Counted from the stretch's first letter, positions 8,333 through 17,809 are shown. The stretch is DNA of 64,000 nucleotides from an uncultured Lachnospiraceae bacterium (GCA_947629525.1 CANREB010000001.1:62001-126000); one strand, 5' to 3'. Program-made: numbers and translations. Notes: a model not told the origin generated them from the letters alone.

Positions 8333-10134
8333 ATATTTAAAGCGCTCCTTTTTACCTGTTCGTACTCCTCCCTTGGCAGGAACGGAAACATATCATCGAT
8401 TTCCGGCGAGACAATGGTTCCGTCAGGCATTACTTTTGACGACAGTTTAGGTTCAAAATTCTGTTTATCATCCAAAATCACTTCGCACAATGCAGGACCA
8501 TCTTCTGACAGCATATCCCGCATCGTCCCATGTATCTGATCAACATCTTCGATCCTGTAAAATTTTATCCCATACGCATATGCTATTTTTTCCATATCCG
8601 GAAAGCTGATGCCGTTATCTGCCGATACGCCTATAAGCGGCGCTTTAAACAGGTTTGTCTGAGTCTGTCGGATCGAATGATAACCGTTGTTGTTTAATAT
8701 TATGATTTTTAAATTCATCCTGTTATACACTACTGTCTGAAGTTCCTGTATATTCATTTGAAAACTTCCGTCGCCGTCGATGCAGATCACTCTCTTGCCG
8801 CCTCTTGCCACACAGCATCCTATCGCCGCGGGAAATCCATAGCCCATTGCCGCGCAGCCTGAGTTTGTAAACAGCCTTTGCCTGTCTTTTATCCTCATAG
8901 CCTGAAAAGTAACGACACATGCGCCGCCGTTTCCGCAGATGATATCTTCATCCTCCGATGCGTCTTTGCTAAACTCCTCGATAAACACGTAAGGATTGAC
9001 CGGTGTCTTTTGCTCATAATATTCAGGCAATGCGGCAGGGTATTTTGCGTTTATGCCGCGGCACCAGTCAAGCCAATTTTCATGCCCCTGCATCGGCTCT
9101 TTAAGTTCTGATATCACAGAAAGCAAAACATCCTTTACATCCGCGTGGACAGGATAGTCAATGTTTATTGTAGGTTTGCGAAGCTCAGCTTCATCAATAT
9201 CAACCATTATTTTATATGCGTTATGGGCAAATTCTTTATAATTATAGCTGATCTGACGGATGTTAAGACGACATCCCAGCACTAAAAGCAGGTCGCATCC
9301 CTGAACTATAAAGTTGCCTCCGCGCGTGCCTACGCTTCCCGGTCTGCCGCAATACAGCGGATGTTCGTCAGGCATCAGGTCATGAGCATTCCATGCCGTA
9401 AGCACAGGTATGTTCAGCAATTTTACCGCATCAAGAAATTCCCTGTGCGCTCCTGCAAGTCGTATTGCTGTTCCAGCCAAAATCACAGGACGCCTTGCGT
9501 TTTTTATTTTTTCCAATATTTCTTTCGTTTTTGCTGTATCATATTCGGGATTTTCTTTTTTCTCCAATTCCGAAACGTCAAATCCCTTAAGGCTTTCTGT
9601 TTCTACCAATGCTGCCTGAACGTCAAGGGGGATATCAAGCCATACAGGTCCTTTTCGTCCGTTCATACATAAATACCATGCTTTTTCAAGGTGGTATCGT
9701 ATTTCATTCGGGTCTGTCACCATTACCGCATATTTAGTCATATTTTTTGCGCAGTCGGCGATCTGAAATTCCTGATCGCCAAGCTGTCTGAGCGGCACAT
9801 CCGTTGACCATGTCAGCGTTTCGCGTTTTGCCTGTCCTGACACTACGAACATAGGTATCGAATCCTGATATGCGCCTACCACGCCTGTAATGGCATTTGT
9901 ACCACCCGGTCCGCTCGTAACGCACACTGCCGCTATTTTTCCGGTCAATCGCGCGTAGCCTTCCGCTGCTATTGAACATGCCTGCTCATGGTGGTTATAT
10001 ATGCAATGCAGCTTGGGATGGTGCCCCAAAGCGTCATTCAAATGCATTGCGCCTCCGCCTGTTATAGTAAAAATATGCTCCACATTTTTTTTTGCAAGAA
10101 AATCCGCTATATATTCCGCAAGTTTTACTTTCAT
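8329..10134 (-). CDS. Thiamine-diphosphate-dependent enzyme, acetolactate-synthase-like
   Basis: 601 residues with the three-domain pyruvate-oxidase/acetolactate-synthase layout: PYR domain with the cofactor-activating Glu50 in NHHEQA, central domain (about 195-345), and PP domain with the thiamine-diphosphate/Mg motif GDG at 454-456 ending in NNN at 481-483. Such enzymes decarboxylate a 2-oxo acid and transfer the acyl fragment. Its place in a glycan locus beside an SDR, a HAD phosphatase and an aldolase argues against branched-chain amino acid synthesis, and no small regulatory subunit gene is near. YerE, which adds an acetyl branch to a keto-sugar in yersiniose synthesis, is a precedent. 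A run of nine A (minus strand) near codon 15 is a possible slippage site. TAGGAGG precedes the ATG at 10134. Confidence 0.88.
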   Translation of the reverse strand: MKVKLAEYIADFLAKKNVEHIFTITGGGAMHLNDALGHHPKLHCIYNHHEQACSIAAEGYARLTGKIAAVCVTSGPGGTNAITGVVGAYQDSIPMFVVSGQAKRETLTWSTDVPLRQLGDQEFQIADCAKNMTKYAVMVTDPNEIRYHLEKAWYLCMNGRKGPVWLDIPLDVQAALVETESLKGFDVSELEKKENPEYDTAKTKEILEKIKNARRPVILAGTAIRLAGAHREFLDAVKLLNIPVLTAWNAHDLMPDEHPLYCGRPGSVGTRGGNFIVQGCDLLLVLGCRLNIRQISYNYKEFAHNAYKIMVDIDEAELRKPTINIDYPVHADVKDVLLSVISELKEPMQGHENWLDWCRGINAKYPAALPEYYEQKTPVNPYVFIEEFSKDASEDEDIICGNGGACVVTFQAMRIKDRQRLFTNSGCAAMGYGFPAAIGCCVARGGKRVICIDGDGSFQMNIQELQTVVYNRMNLKIIILNNNGYHSIRQTQTNLFKAPLIGVSADNGISFPDMEKIAYAYGIKFYRIEDVDQIHGTMRDMLSEDGPALCEVILDDKQNFEPKLSSKVMPDGTIVSPEIDDMFPFLPREEYEQVKRSALNI

Positions 10135-10147
10135 CAGAATGTACCTC

Positions 10148-10801
10148 CTATCGCATGCTTAAGATCAGTTCCCCTAATTCTTTTGCCGAAGCTGCACAGC
10201 CTTTACATTCCGCCAAGGCAGGCTCAGAGCTGTCGTGAAAACCAAAACCGTATAAGACACCTATAAAATCAATTCCCGCTTTTTTGGCTCCTATGCTGTC
10301 ATTTACCGTATCGCCTACCATAACTGCCCTGCCGTCTGTCAGGCTTACGCATTTTTTTATGATGTCTGCCTTCTTAAGTTTATTTTCATGGTCAGCGCCG
10401 TATATTGCCGCCATATATTTGTCAAATCCAAAATGACGCATTATGTCAACAGCATAATCCTCCCGCTTATAAGTCGCCACGGCAAGCATCAGTCCAAAGT
10501 CCCTTAACTGTTCACAGGTTTCATATATTCCGTCATACGGTTCTGCCTTGTACAGCTCATGTTCCTTATATCTGCTGCGGAATATACCTGCAAGCTCCTG
10601 CAGTCTGTCGGGGTCCTTTATTCCATATGCCATACTAAACGAATCCTGTATCGGCGGTCCGATGAATGATCTGAGACACTCCTGTGAAAGTCGGGGAAGT
10701 CCGCATTTACTGATAGTATACTGCACAGCGTTCAATACGCCCTCCGTTGTATCAAGCAATGTGCCGTCCAAATCAAAAATAACCAGCTTATATCCCGCCA
10801 T
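10148..10801 (-). CDS. HAD-family phosphatase (phosphoglycolate-phosphatase-like)
   Basis: 217 residues with all HAD motifs: FDLDGTLLDT (motif I, nucleophile Asp about residue 10), a helical cap domain, VATYKR (motif II), a Lys in ENKLKKADII (motif III) and MVGDTVNDSIGA (motif IV). It hydrolyses a phosphate ester. Between an aldolase and a thiamine-diphosphate enzyme it could dephosphorylate a sugar or ulosonate phosphate intermediate, as KdsC does for Kdo-8-phosphate; the substrate is not shown by the sequence. GAGG precedes the ATG at 10801. Confidence 0.87.
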   Translation of the reverse strand: MAGYKLVIFDLDGTLLDTTEGVLNAVQYTISKCGLPRLSQECLRSFIGPPIQDSFSMAYGIKDPDRLQELAGIFRSRYKEHELYKAEPYDGIYETCEQLRDFGLMLAVATYKREDYAVDIMRHFGFDKYMAAIYGADHENKLKKADIIKKCVSLTDGRAVMVGDTVNDSIGAKKAGIDFIGVLYGFGFHDSSEPALAECKGCAASAKELGELILSMR

Positions 10802-10816
10802 AATTTCATCCTCTTT

Positions 10817-12415
10817 TCAAATATAACGCGTTTTCGTCAAAAACTCATATGGAACTCTCATATGCAGCCTTTTCAGGCTTTTTATCACATCGGCGTTTAT
10901 CTCCTCCGCCTTTTCTTTGCTGAATGTATGTTCCATATTCGGGTTCACATAGTTTGCGCTCTCGGATCTTTCGTATCCGTCAAACCCCGCAAGGACTATC
11001 TTTTTGACAGATATTTCATTCAAAAGCTTCATGAGCATTATCATAGGGTTGTCCACGATAAACGCTTCTTCATCTATGAGTCTGCCATAGCTGAATACGT
11101 ATGAAGTCTCCTCTTTTACATTTGTGATATTGGATGTCACCATAATACCTGTACTTGCGCCTAAAGCTTTAAGCTTTGAGGTCATCTGTACGTACCGCTT
11201 GGCATTGCTTATAAAAATATAGTCTGTTTTTTTAATATCGGGAATAAAATTGATAGCGATCGTCACAGCTTTTCTGTCGTTGATATACTTTTGTATCGTT
11301 TCTTTCTGCTGCTCTATGCTTTTTCCCGGTCCAAGAAGCACTATCTCCTTATCTTCAAACAGCCGCTTTATATTTTCGACAGCTTCTGCATCATCGCAGA
11401 CGATCTGCTGATGGGCGACATATAACCGCTCTATCAGCCCTGCATCATAGCTTAATTTCTTATCCTGTGGGATAAGTCTTAAAATCTCATTGATAGACTT
11501 AGCCGGAAGCTTTTTCTTGTCAAGCAGATATGATACGTAATTGGGGTGACAGTCGTTTGACGCCGACAGGAAAAATTTATACGAATATCCCCAAGGGATC
11601 TCTCTGTATATATCAAGTATCGTTACATCTATGGCTTCAAGCAGATGATACGCCTGATATCTGCCCGCTTCCCTGTTATTGAGATAATCTGTCAAAAGCT
11701 CTATAGGCGTATTGCCGGCGCTTTTTCCCATACCGTAAAGCGAACCGTCTATAATGAGCAGACGTTCTATCTCCTGCTCGATAAGTTCTATACAGTTGGC
11801 ATATCCCAATTGAAAATTATTATGGCTGTGATATCCTATACCTATACCGGGCTTGAGGCGCTCATTCGCAAAAGTAAAGTAATGCATCAGTTGTTTCCTG
11901 TGCAGCAAGCCGTATGTGTCAACAAGCGAAAAGGCATATGGTTTCAGTTCATTGACAAGCCCTATCAGATCTTCAAGTTCGTCATCGTTATAACTCGTGA
12001 TCGAAACAGCCTGCGCAAACACCTTATATCCTAACTTTTTGACTTGTGCGCAAAAGTTAAGCGCATCCCTGCGCTTTTCTTTTTTGAAGATGACTCTGAT
12101 GCCATCCATAAAGCTTTGTCCGCACGGTTGGATATTTTCTATTGCGCATGTGCCGTAATCTATCATACCCACAACCATTGAACCGCCTTTGTCGAGTCCT
12201 TTATATATTGCGTCAAGTGCCTTTCCGCACGGCTGTATTGTATGTTCCGCGTCGGCAGTTCTGCGTTCATCCAAAAAGCCGATCTCTATGATATCGATCC
12301 CCGCTCCCGCCAAATGCCCGAATATACTGGTTATGTTGTCATATCCGAAATTCCAGTCATTCAGGTATCCGCCGTCACGAAGCGTACAGTCCAAAAGCTG
12401 TATTTTTCCGCTCAT
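10817..12415 (-). CDS. Two-domain protein: HMGL-like (DRE-TIM) aldolase fused to a MAF/DUF115-like domain (copy 1)
   Basis: 532 residues. Residues 1-270 form an HMGL-like TIM barrel with the metal motif LLDCTLRDGG (Asp9, Arg13, Asp14), the second metal pair HSHNN (His196, His198) and GMGKSAGN at 228-235. The RDGG form and the helical segment after the barrel (about 280-340) resemble 4-hydroxy-2-oxovalerate aldolases more than acetyl-CoA-condensing enzymes. Residues 350-532 form a separate Rossmann-like domain with LGPGKS at 361-366, AINF at 387-390 and ISNAKR at 402-407, like the DUF115/MAF and GT42 transferases. A paralogue lies at 21451-23031. The combined job is not known to me; making and transferring a 2-oxo acid sugar is one possibility. 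Confidence 0.72.
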   Translation of the reverse strand: MSGKIQLLDCTLRDGGYLNDWNFGYDNITSIFGHLAGAGIDIIEIGFLDERRTADAEHTIQPCGKALDAIYKGLDKGGSMVVGMIDYGTCAIENIQPCGQSFMDGIRVIFKKEKRRDALNFCAQVKKLGYKVFAQAVSITSYNDDELEDLIGLVNELKPYAFSLVDTYGLLHRKQLMHYFTFANERLKPGIGIGYHSHNNFQLGYANCIELIEQEIERLLIIDGSLYGMGKSAGNTPIELLTDYLNNREAGRYQAYHLLEAIDVTILDIYREIPWGYSYKFFLSASNDCHPNYVSYLLDKKKLPAKSINEILRLIPQDKKLSYDAGLIERLYVAHQQIVCDDAEAVENIKRLFEDKEIVLLGPGKSIEQQKETIQKYINDRKAVTIAINFIPDIKKTDYIFISNAKRYVQMTSKLKALGASTGIMVTSNITNVKEETSYVFSYGRLIDEEAFIVDNPMIMLMKLLNEISVKKIVLAGFDGYERSESANYVNPNMEHTFSKEKAEEINADVIKSLKRLHMRVPYEFLTKTRYI

Positions 12416-12441
12416 TTCTTTTATATCCTTTTCTTCTTTAT

Positions 12442-13962
12442 TCAGCCGTCAATCTTCCAAAAGATATATCCCCATATCGGGAACATACCGATAAACACAG
12501 CTACAGCAACACGCAAATAAGTGTATAGCCTGATCTTTGCAAAATCCGGTTCCTCACTCTGCGCTTTTTCCCTTGGATAGTTCATATACAAAAATAATAA
12601 AATAGAGGCAACAAATAATGCTCCAAATATGCCCGCCACATTATTTGATGATATTCCTGTCATACTTGCTAATTTAACTATCACCTTATTGATACCATAC
12701 GTATAAACAGGATGATCCTCCGTCCATTTATAGTCGATCAATTCCTTTGGCTGCAGCATAGAATATATTTCTCCAAGGGAACCACATCCATAGTAGTACA
12801 CAGCTGTTCGGCAGACAAACCCCACAGATATAAGTATATCCAATATAGCATTTTTATCATAATTATCTAAATCAAATGATATAAGCAACGCAATATAAGG
12901 TGCAATCAATACTATCCAATACGGATGAAGCACCGCAGCTAAAACAAATACAGACATCGCAACTGCACACACATAAATAACCTGTTTTTCTGATATTGCT
13001 TTTTTGTGGAAATAACATAATATCCATATGATAAACATTCCCACAAACACTAATGGCAGAGTCTTTGAACCGACAAATGGAGATATGTTATCATTATCAA
13101 ACAAAGCCCTGTCAATTATATTGCTATGCGAAATTATATCCGTACTGCCAAGTGTTGTTGGCAATATAGGACCTGAACGTGATGGAACTGATTCATGTGC
13201 CAAAATGGCATGCACCTTGGGTGCTATGATAAAATATATCTTAGGCACTACAATAAACGAGAATGCTCCCACGGCATTCAACATCAGTCTGCTGATCCTC
13301 TTTTCCCGCAATAACAGCAGCGGAATAAAAAGCCAAACAGCAAACAATTTACATGCCATAGCTATTCCGAACGAAACTATAAAACATTTATTATTTTTAT
13401 TAAGAAACCCATATATGCCCAATAGTGAAAATGCCACAGATATGATATCGTATCCTCCAACAGCCACTTCAGAGTATACGAACAACCCTGACGACAGGAA
13501 GATAAATGCGCTCCATTTGGCTTTGTTTTTATCCAGACCGCAGCGCATTGCTATCTTATACACCATATATCCCGCAAATGCCGAAAACAGCCATGTAATG
13601 CCCTTTATATAGAGTCGCGTCGGATAGAACGAAAATACACTGAGTCCTGTGATCTTTTCCCACACCCATGCCGGGAGATCATACAACGCAAATATAAAAT
13701 ATATGATAAAATCATATGCCCCGCCAATGATCGGTACAGAAGCAATAATCGAATCTTCCACCGCGGGATATGGATAAAGATAATAGTTACTTAATTCTCC
13801 GGCAAAAAGACTCGACCAGAAAGCCAGACCTCTTGCTGATGTATGGACAATATCATTATACATATACAACGAAGAAAACAGGATCATCACTCCTGCCAAT
13901 ACGATCCATTCCCACTTTTTTAAAGATCTACTCTGCATAAATCCTTTAATCTTTTTTATCAT
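12442..13962 (-). CDS. Multipass GT-C-like membrane glycosyltransferase
   Basis: 506 residues with about 11 hydrophobic segments (first at WIVLAGVMILFSSLYMY, last at VAVAVFIGMFPIWGYIFW). After the first segment a long extracytoplasmic loop contains FWSSLFAGELSNYYLYPYP; acidic residues there are where GT-C enzymes (families 39, 83, 87) put the catalytic Asp or Glu. These use polyprenyl-phosphate sugars outside the membrane. Its neighbours are the aldolase fusion and an RGTD transferase. I cannot assign a CAZy family with confidence. Confidence 0.72.
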   Translation of the reverse strand: MIKKIKGFMQSRSLKKWEWIVLAGVMILFSSLYMYNDIVHTSARGLAFWSSLFAGELSNYYLYPYPAVEDSIIASVPIIGGAYDFIIYFIFALYDLPAWVWEKITGLSVFSFYPTRLYIKGITWLFSAFAGYMVYKIAMRCGLDKNKAKWSAFIFLSSGLFVYSEVAVGGYDIISVAFSLLGIYGFLNKNNKCFIVSFGIAMACKLFAVWLFIPLLLLREKRISRLMLNAVGAFSFIVVPKIYFIIAPKVHAILAHESVPSRSGPILPTTLGSTDIISHSNIIDRALFDNDNISPFVGSKTLPLVFVGMFIIWILCYFHKKAISEKQVIYVCAVAMSVFVLAAVLHPYWIVLIAPYIALLISFDLDNYDKNAILDILISVGFVCRTAVYYYGCGSLGEIYSMLQPKELIDYKWTEDHPVYTYGINKVIVKLASMTGISSNNVAGIFGALFVASILLFLYMNYPREKAQSEEPDFAKIRLYTYLRVAVAVFIGMFPIWGYIFWKIDG

Positions 13963-13998
13963 ACCGTATACTCCTCCATTGCTTATATCATATATTTT

Positions 13999-15018
13999 TT
14001 ATATATATCCCTTATATTCCTCTTTGCTGTAATGTCCTAGATCAAATATATAGCTGTACTGATACCCTTTAGTAAACAGCATAGCCCCAATGGTTCCTGA
14101 GGTCAGACCTGCGACTAAGCAGTCACATCTGGAAAGTATGATGATCTGGCTTAAATATTCCAAGCCTTCTAAGTACTTTTCCTTTTTGTCATCGCTGTAA
14201 ACCACTTTGCCTATCGGTCCCTTTTCGTAATGTACATATTCTTTCTTATTTGTAACCACTGCGTCTTTAAAATGGGCACTGAACTTATCATACACCGTCC
14301 CATCCTCGGTAGCAAGGAATATTTTATTACACCCCTGCTGTACCATTACCTCCTGCGCCTTTTGAATCATCTGATCTATCTCCGGCTGTCTTGGATGACC
14401 TTCAGGTTTTGCACGCAGATAATCAGTACCACGGCACTTAACGCCAAGTATCTTGTCTCCGGGTGAAAAAAGCTGTGCTTCCAATTCCTTAATGTAATTC
14501 TCCGTTTTCTCGTTGAGCCGTATATACTTCTGCGCGATCTCCTGCCAATAACGTATCCTGCCATCCTCGCCGCTTGCAAACTTAACGTCATTATATGGGA
14601 ATGTTTCCGGCACTTTCCCCGAGCCCAAAAGAATATTCCTGCTTTTTTTGATATCCTGCAGTCCGTAATTCATCGGCTGCTCAAAATAATATTCCCATGC
14701 ATTCTCTTTTCCTATAAGTTCCTCGGGAAGGTATACATTAAAATTATTCTGCATATCAACCACGGGAATGCAGCCTCGCTTAACCGCTTCATCGATCCGC
14801 ACAAGATGCGTCATAAGCAGCGAAAGCAGACCGCTGTATGTGGATTCGCGTCTGACTATAAAAAAGGTTTTGTCTTGGTTTTGCTCTCCCCAATGCTCCA
14901 TATGCTCACTCCAATACTTTTTTTCCCTATATGCCTTGTAAGCTCTGTATGCCTTCAAGAACGTATTCCGCCATATATAAGAAGCACATTGATATATATC
15001 TTTTTTTATCTTTATCAT
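13999..15018 (-). CDS. Fucosyltransferase-like protein with RGTD motif (copy A)
   Basis: 339 residues, soluble. The central VKCRGTD (193-199) is the nucleotide-binding motif of the alpha-1,6/NodZ/O-fucosyltransferase superfamily (HxRGTD; the His is Cys here), followed by IFLATEDG and later CLVAGLTSG, both usual in that fold. The upstream IPVVDMQN and AWEYYFEQP are shared with the neighbour at 16874-17803, so the two are paralogues. It overlaps the upstream ABC gene by ATGA (15015-15018). GDP-fucose or a similar donor is likely by family; no GDP-fucose synthesis gene is in the window. Confidence 0.7.
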   Translation of the reverse strand: MIKIKKDIYQCASYIWRNTFLKAYRAYKAYREKKYWSEHMEHWGEQNQDKTFFIVRRESTYSGLLSLLMTHLVRIDEAVKRGCIPVVDMQNNFNVYLPEELIGKENAWEYYFEQPMNYGLQDIKKSRNILLGSGKVPETFPYNDVKFASGEDGRIRYWQEIAQKYIRLNEKTENYIKELEAQLFSPGDKILGVKCRGTDYLRAKPEGHPRQPEIDQMIQKAQEVMVQQGCNKIFLATEDGTVYDKFSAHFKDAVVTNKKEYVHYEKGPIGKVVYSDDKKEKYLEGLEYLSQIIILSRCDCLVAGLTSGTIGAMLFTKGYQYSYIFDLGHYSKEEYKGYI

Positions 15019-16799
15019 TTAATAACCTCTTTTTTATCTCTCTCCACTGCTATGCCATCAACAATTTCATATATTTTATCACATTTTTGTATAGTAGACA
15101 ATCTGTGTGCTACAATGACAAGTGTTTTTTGACCATGCAGGGCATCGATTGCCTCCATAACAGCTGCTTCCGTATCATTATCCAACGCTGCCGTTGCCTC
15201 GTCCAGAACGAGAATATCAGGGTCATTGTAAAGTGCCCTTGCAATTGCGACACGCTGTTTCTGCCCACCTGAAAAACGTATTCCTCTCTCTCCCATATAA
15301 GTATTCACGCCATCAGGCAGTTCATTGACCACGTCTTCAAGCTGCGCCTGCCGCAGCGCCCTCATAACCTTTTCATCATCTATCTGTTCTTCCTTTATAC
15401 CGAACGCAATGTTGTTGCGGATCGTGTCGTCCCGTATAAATACGCTCTGAGGCACATAGCTGATCGTGTTGCGCCACTCATCCAAATGGGTTAGAATATC
15501 AACACCGTCGATTGTGAGCTTTCCTTTCTGAGGCACCAAAAGTCCAAGAAGAATATCAGCCAGTGTAGACTTCCCGGCACCTGACTGACCGATAAGTCCG
15601 ATCGCCACACCCTTTGGAATAGTCAGATTCAAATTGTCCAGTATGATCTTATCTGAATTTTCATATTTCCAGCACAAGCCTTCGATCCGTATCTCGGATT
15701 TAAACGGAAGGCATTCTGTCATATTTTCATTCATTTCCAATCCTTTTGCCGCCTGTTCATACTGCTCAAAAGTTTTCAGATTGTCATACACAGCCGTCAC
15801 AGTCGGACATATAAATACAAACTGGTTAAAGCAGCTTGTTATCCTGCCGATGGACGGAAGTACCCTGAACGCCGCCATAGCAAACGCTGCAAGCTGTGGA
15901 ATGAATGCATCGGCATCAGTTCCCGTCAATAGTTTTAAACATACTATCAATATAAGTCCTGTAATACTGGTCGCTTCTATAAAATAGGAAGGACTTTCCG
16001 ATGCTACCATCTTATTCGCATCTATCCTCTGCTGCTCACTGTAATATTTAGCATATTGATCCACATAATATTTGCGCCCCTTAAAGATAAAGACATCCTT
16101 GATCCCTTGAAAAGCCTCAAACAGGTATCTGTTAGACTCACTTGAGCAGACTCTCGCCCTGTCGCCAAGTATTTTCATCTTTCTTCTGAATGCAGCTATC
16201 AGTGTGACTAGCGACAGACCAAGAAGCAGAATAACGCCAAATGCCATAGCTGCGTCAGTATAAATTATAAAGGCGCAGATACCTGTGAGCGTCAGACATT
16301 CCGTTAATATTTTAAGTACTTGGAATATCACCTCATACACTCCCGAGCAGTCATATCCAACGCCCCTTATAATATCCGCCGTCTTCAGATTGATGAAATA
16401 CGAATAGTTTCTTTTCATATACAATCCCATGACGCGGACAGACAATTCACGTCGTATATAACTTGCGTATCTTACACGCACTACAGACAGAAGAATAAGA
16501 TACGCATTTTTTATAACATACAACAGAACAACACCTGCCGAAACCACAACGATCAGCTGATTACCCGTAGTAATATTCAATTTCTGTGCGATCACGGACA
16601 CTGTCTCATCATGCAAAAGCTCATCTGCGGATACCATCGCTTTTACAAGAGGTATAATGATCGACACACCCAGCGTCTCCAACACAGCTCCTATCAATAT
16701 CATTCCAAAAACCAGAATGCTGAGTTTTTTCTGTTTTGATGTCAGAATGTACATCATCTTATTCCAGACATCCTTCACACTTCGTAAATCTCTAAACAT
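15015..16799 (-). CDS. ABC transporter with fused permease and ATPase (PglK/MsbA-type flippase 2)
   Basis: 594 residues in the same architecture as the two other flippases here. Hydrophobic segments fill residues 25-110 and 165-320. The ATPase half has Walker A GQSGAGKST near 410, signature FSGGQKQR near 515 and Walker B ILVLDEATAALD. It is sandwiched between two RGTD transferases, which suggests that this trio handles one glycan. About 74 bases of non-coding sequence (16800-16873) follow its start upstream of the next stop; I found no convincing promoter there. Confidence 0.93.
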   Translation of the reverse strand: MFRDLRSVKDVWNKMMYILTSKQKKLSILVFGMILIGAVLETLGVSIIIPLVKAMVSADELLHDETVSVIAQKLNITTGNQLIVVVSAGVVLLYVIKNAYLILLSVVRVRYASYIRRELSVRVMGLYMKRNYSYFINLKTADIIRGVGYDCSGVYEVIFQVLKILTECLTLTGICAFIIYTDAAMAFGVILLLGLSLVTLIAAFRRKMKILGDRARVCSSESNRYLFEAFQGIKDVFIFKGRKYYVDQYAKYYSEQQRIDANKMVASESPSYFIEATSITGLILIVCLKLLTGTDADAFIPQLAAFAMAAFRVLPSIGRITSCFNQFVFICPTVTAVYDNLKTFEQYEQAAKGLEMNENMTECLPFKSEIRIEGLCWKYENSDKIILDNLNLTIPKGVAIGLIGQSGAGKSTLADILLGLLVPQKGKLTIDGVDILTHLDEWRNTISYVPQSVFIRDDTIRNNIAFGIKEEQIDDEKVMRALRQAQLEDVVNELPDGVNTYMGERGIRFSGGQKQRVAIARALYNDPDILVLDEATAALDNDTEAAVMEAIDALHGQKTLVIVAHRLSTIQKCDKIYEIVDGIAVERDKKEVIK

Positions 16800-16873
16800 A
16801 TATCTTTTACCTCGCGTCTGCTTTTAATAATACCGTATACAGAACCCTTTCCCTGCTAACGTGCTTTACCCTT

Positions 16874-17803
16874 TCAATCAATTCGTATGATCTCCTTGTA
16901 TTGATTTGCATTCCACATGATTGCCACATTAGTAATATTAGAATGTCCGCACATCAGATAATCGCATTTATGCAAAAACCACGCGTCCTGCAATACTTCC
17001 TTACCAAGCAGGTATTTATGCAGCGGTCTCGGATCTTCTATTTCAAGTTCATGGACTCCGGTCTTTTTTTCCTCATTAGTGTCCCAAGCCCTGAAAGCCT
17101 CATTTGTAAAAAGCCTGTACTTTGTACTACAAAACGCCTTTTCAAACTCTTCCTTTACATTATTTTCGTCTGTCGCAAGAAAGATCTTATTTACATCGGA
17201 ATGTGACTCCAAAAACTCTTTTGTCCTTTTTAAATATGTCTGCGCGTCTGCAGGCATCGGATGCCCCAGATTGTTTTTCATATCTGTTCCGCGGATATGA
17301 ATGCCCAGCGTCTGTTCACCGCCTGACACATTCTTTTCCCATGCCGCGTTAAATTCCTTAATCAAGTCTTCACGTATTCTCAAATATTTTCCAATCAGCG
17401 GCTCATAATATGACACTGTCCTGTGTGTAGGGAAACGATATATCCGCTCACAATACTTCTCCGCATACTTGCTCAAAGACTTGTCTTTACCCATCACATA
17501 GTTTCCCTTTTTGTACACTTCATGCAGTGATATTCCCGCCACATCATCAAAATAGTAATTCCATGCGTTGGCGGTTCCGTTTACCGGCTCATCCTCGCTA
17601 TACAATGTCGGATAATTCTCCATATCCACGACCGGAATATAGCCAAGCTTTACCGCAAATGCCACATGCCCCATCACCCATAAGTAATTTGAAAAAAAAC
17701 CGGCGCCTCCCGCGGAACGGTATATCACATAATATTTTGCCCTCGTCCGCGATATCGCATACCGCCCCTCCAAAGACATCCACTCTTTCAGCCTCTGCAA
17801 CAT
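16874..17803 (-). CDS. Fucosyltransferase-like protein with HIRGTD motif (copy B)
   Basis: 309 residues. HIRGTD at 169-174 is the full superfamily motif for binding the GDP-sugar diphosphate in NodZ/FUT8-type enzymes. IFLATDENN and CDYLMCGHSN follow in the expected order. IPVVDMEN (56-63) and NAWNYYFDD (79-87) align with copy A at 13999-15018. GGAGAT precedes the ATG at 17803 and the gene starts 7 bases after the upstream GT8 stop. The predicted role is fucosyl-type transfer in the cytoplasm; the donor is inferred only from the family. Confidence 0.75.
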   Translation of the reverse strand: MLQRLKEWMSLEGRYAISRTRAKYYVIYRSAGGAGFFSNYLWVMGHVAFAVKLGYIPVVDMENYPTLYSEDEPVNGTANAWNYYFDDVAGISLHEVYKKGNYVMGKDKSLSKYAEKYCERIYRFPTHRTVSYYEPLIGKYLRIREDLIKEFNAAWEKNVSGGEQTLGIHIRGTDMKNNLGHPMPADAQTYLKRTKEFLESHSDVNKIFLATDENNVKEEFEKAFCSTKYRLFTNEAFRAWDTNEEKKTGVHELEIEDPRPLHKYLLGKEVLQDAWFLHKCDYLMCGHSNITNVAIMWNANQYKEIIRID

Positions 17804-17809
17804 AACCGT

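Noticed and set aside
13028..13612. A 194-codon plus-strand open frame
   Set aside because: It lies wholly antisense to a well-supported membrane protein gene, has no ribosome site and gives no recognisable protein.
16800..16873. A promoter upstream of flippase 2
   Set aside because: A TATTAT is present, but no -35 element lies at a suitable distance.
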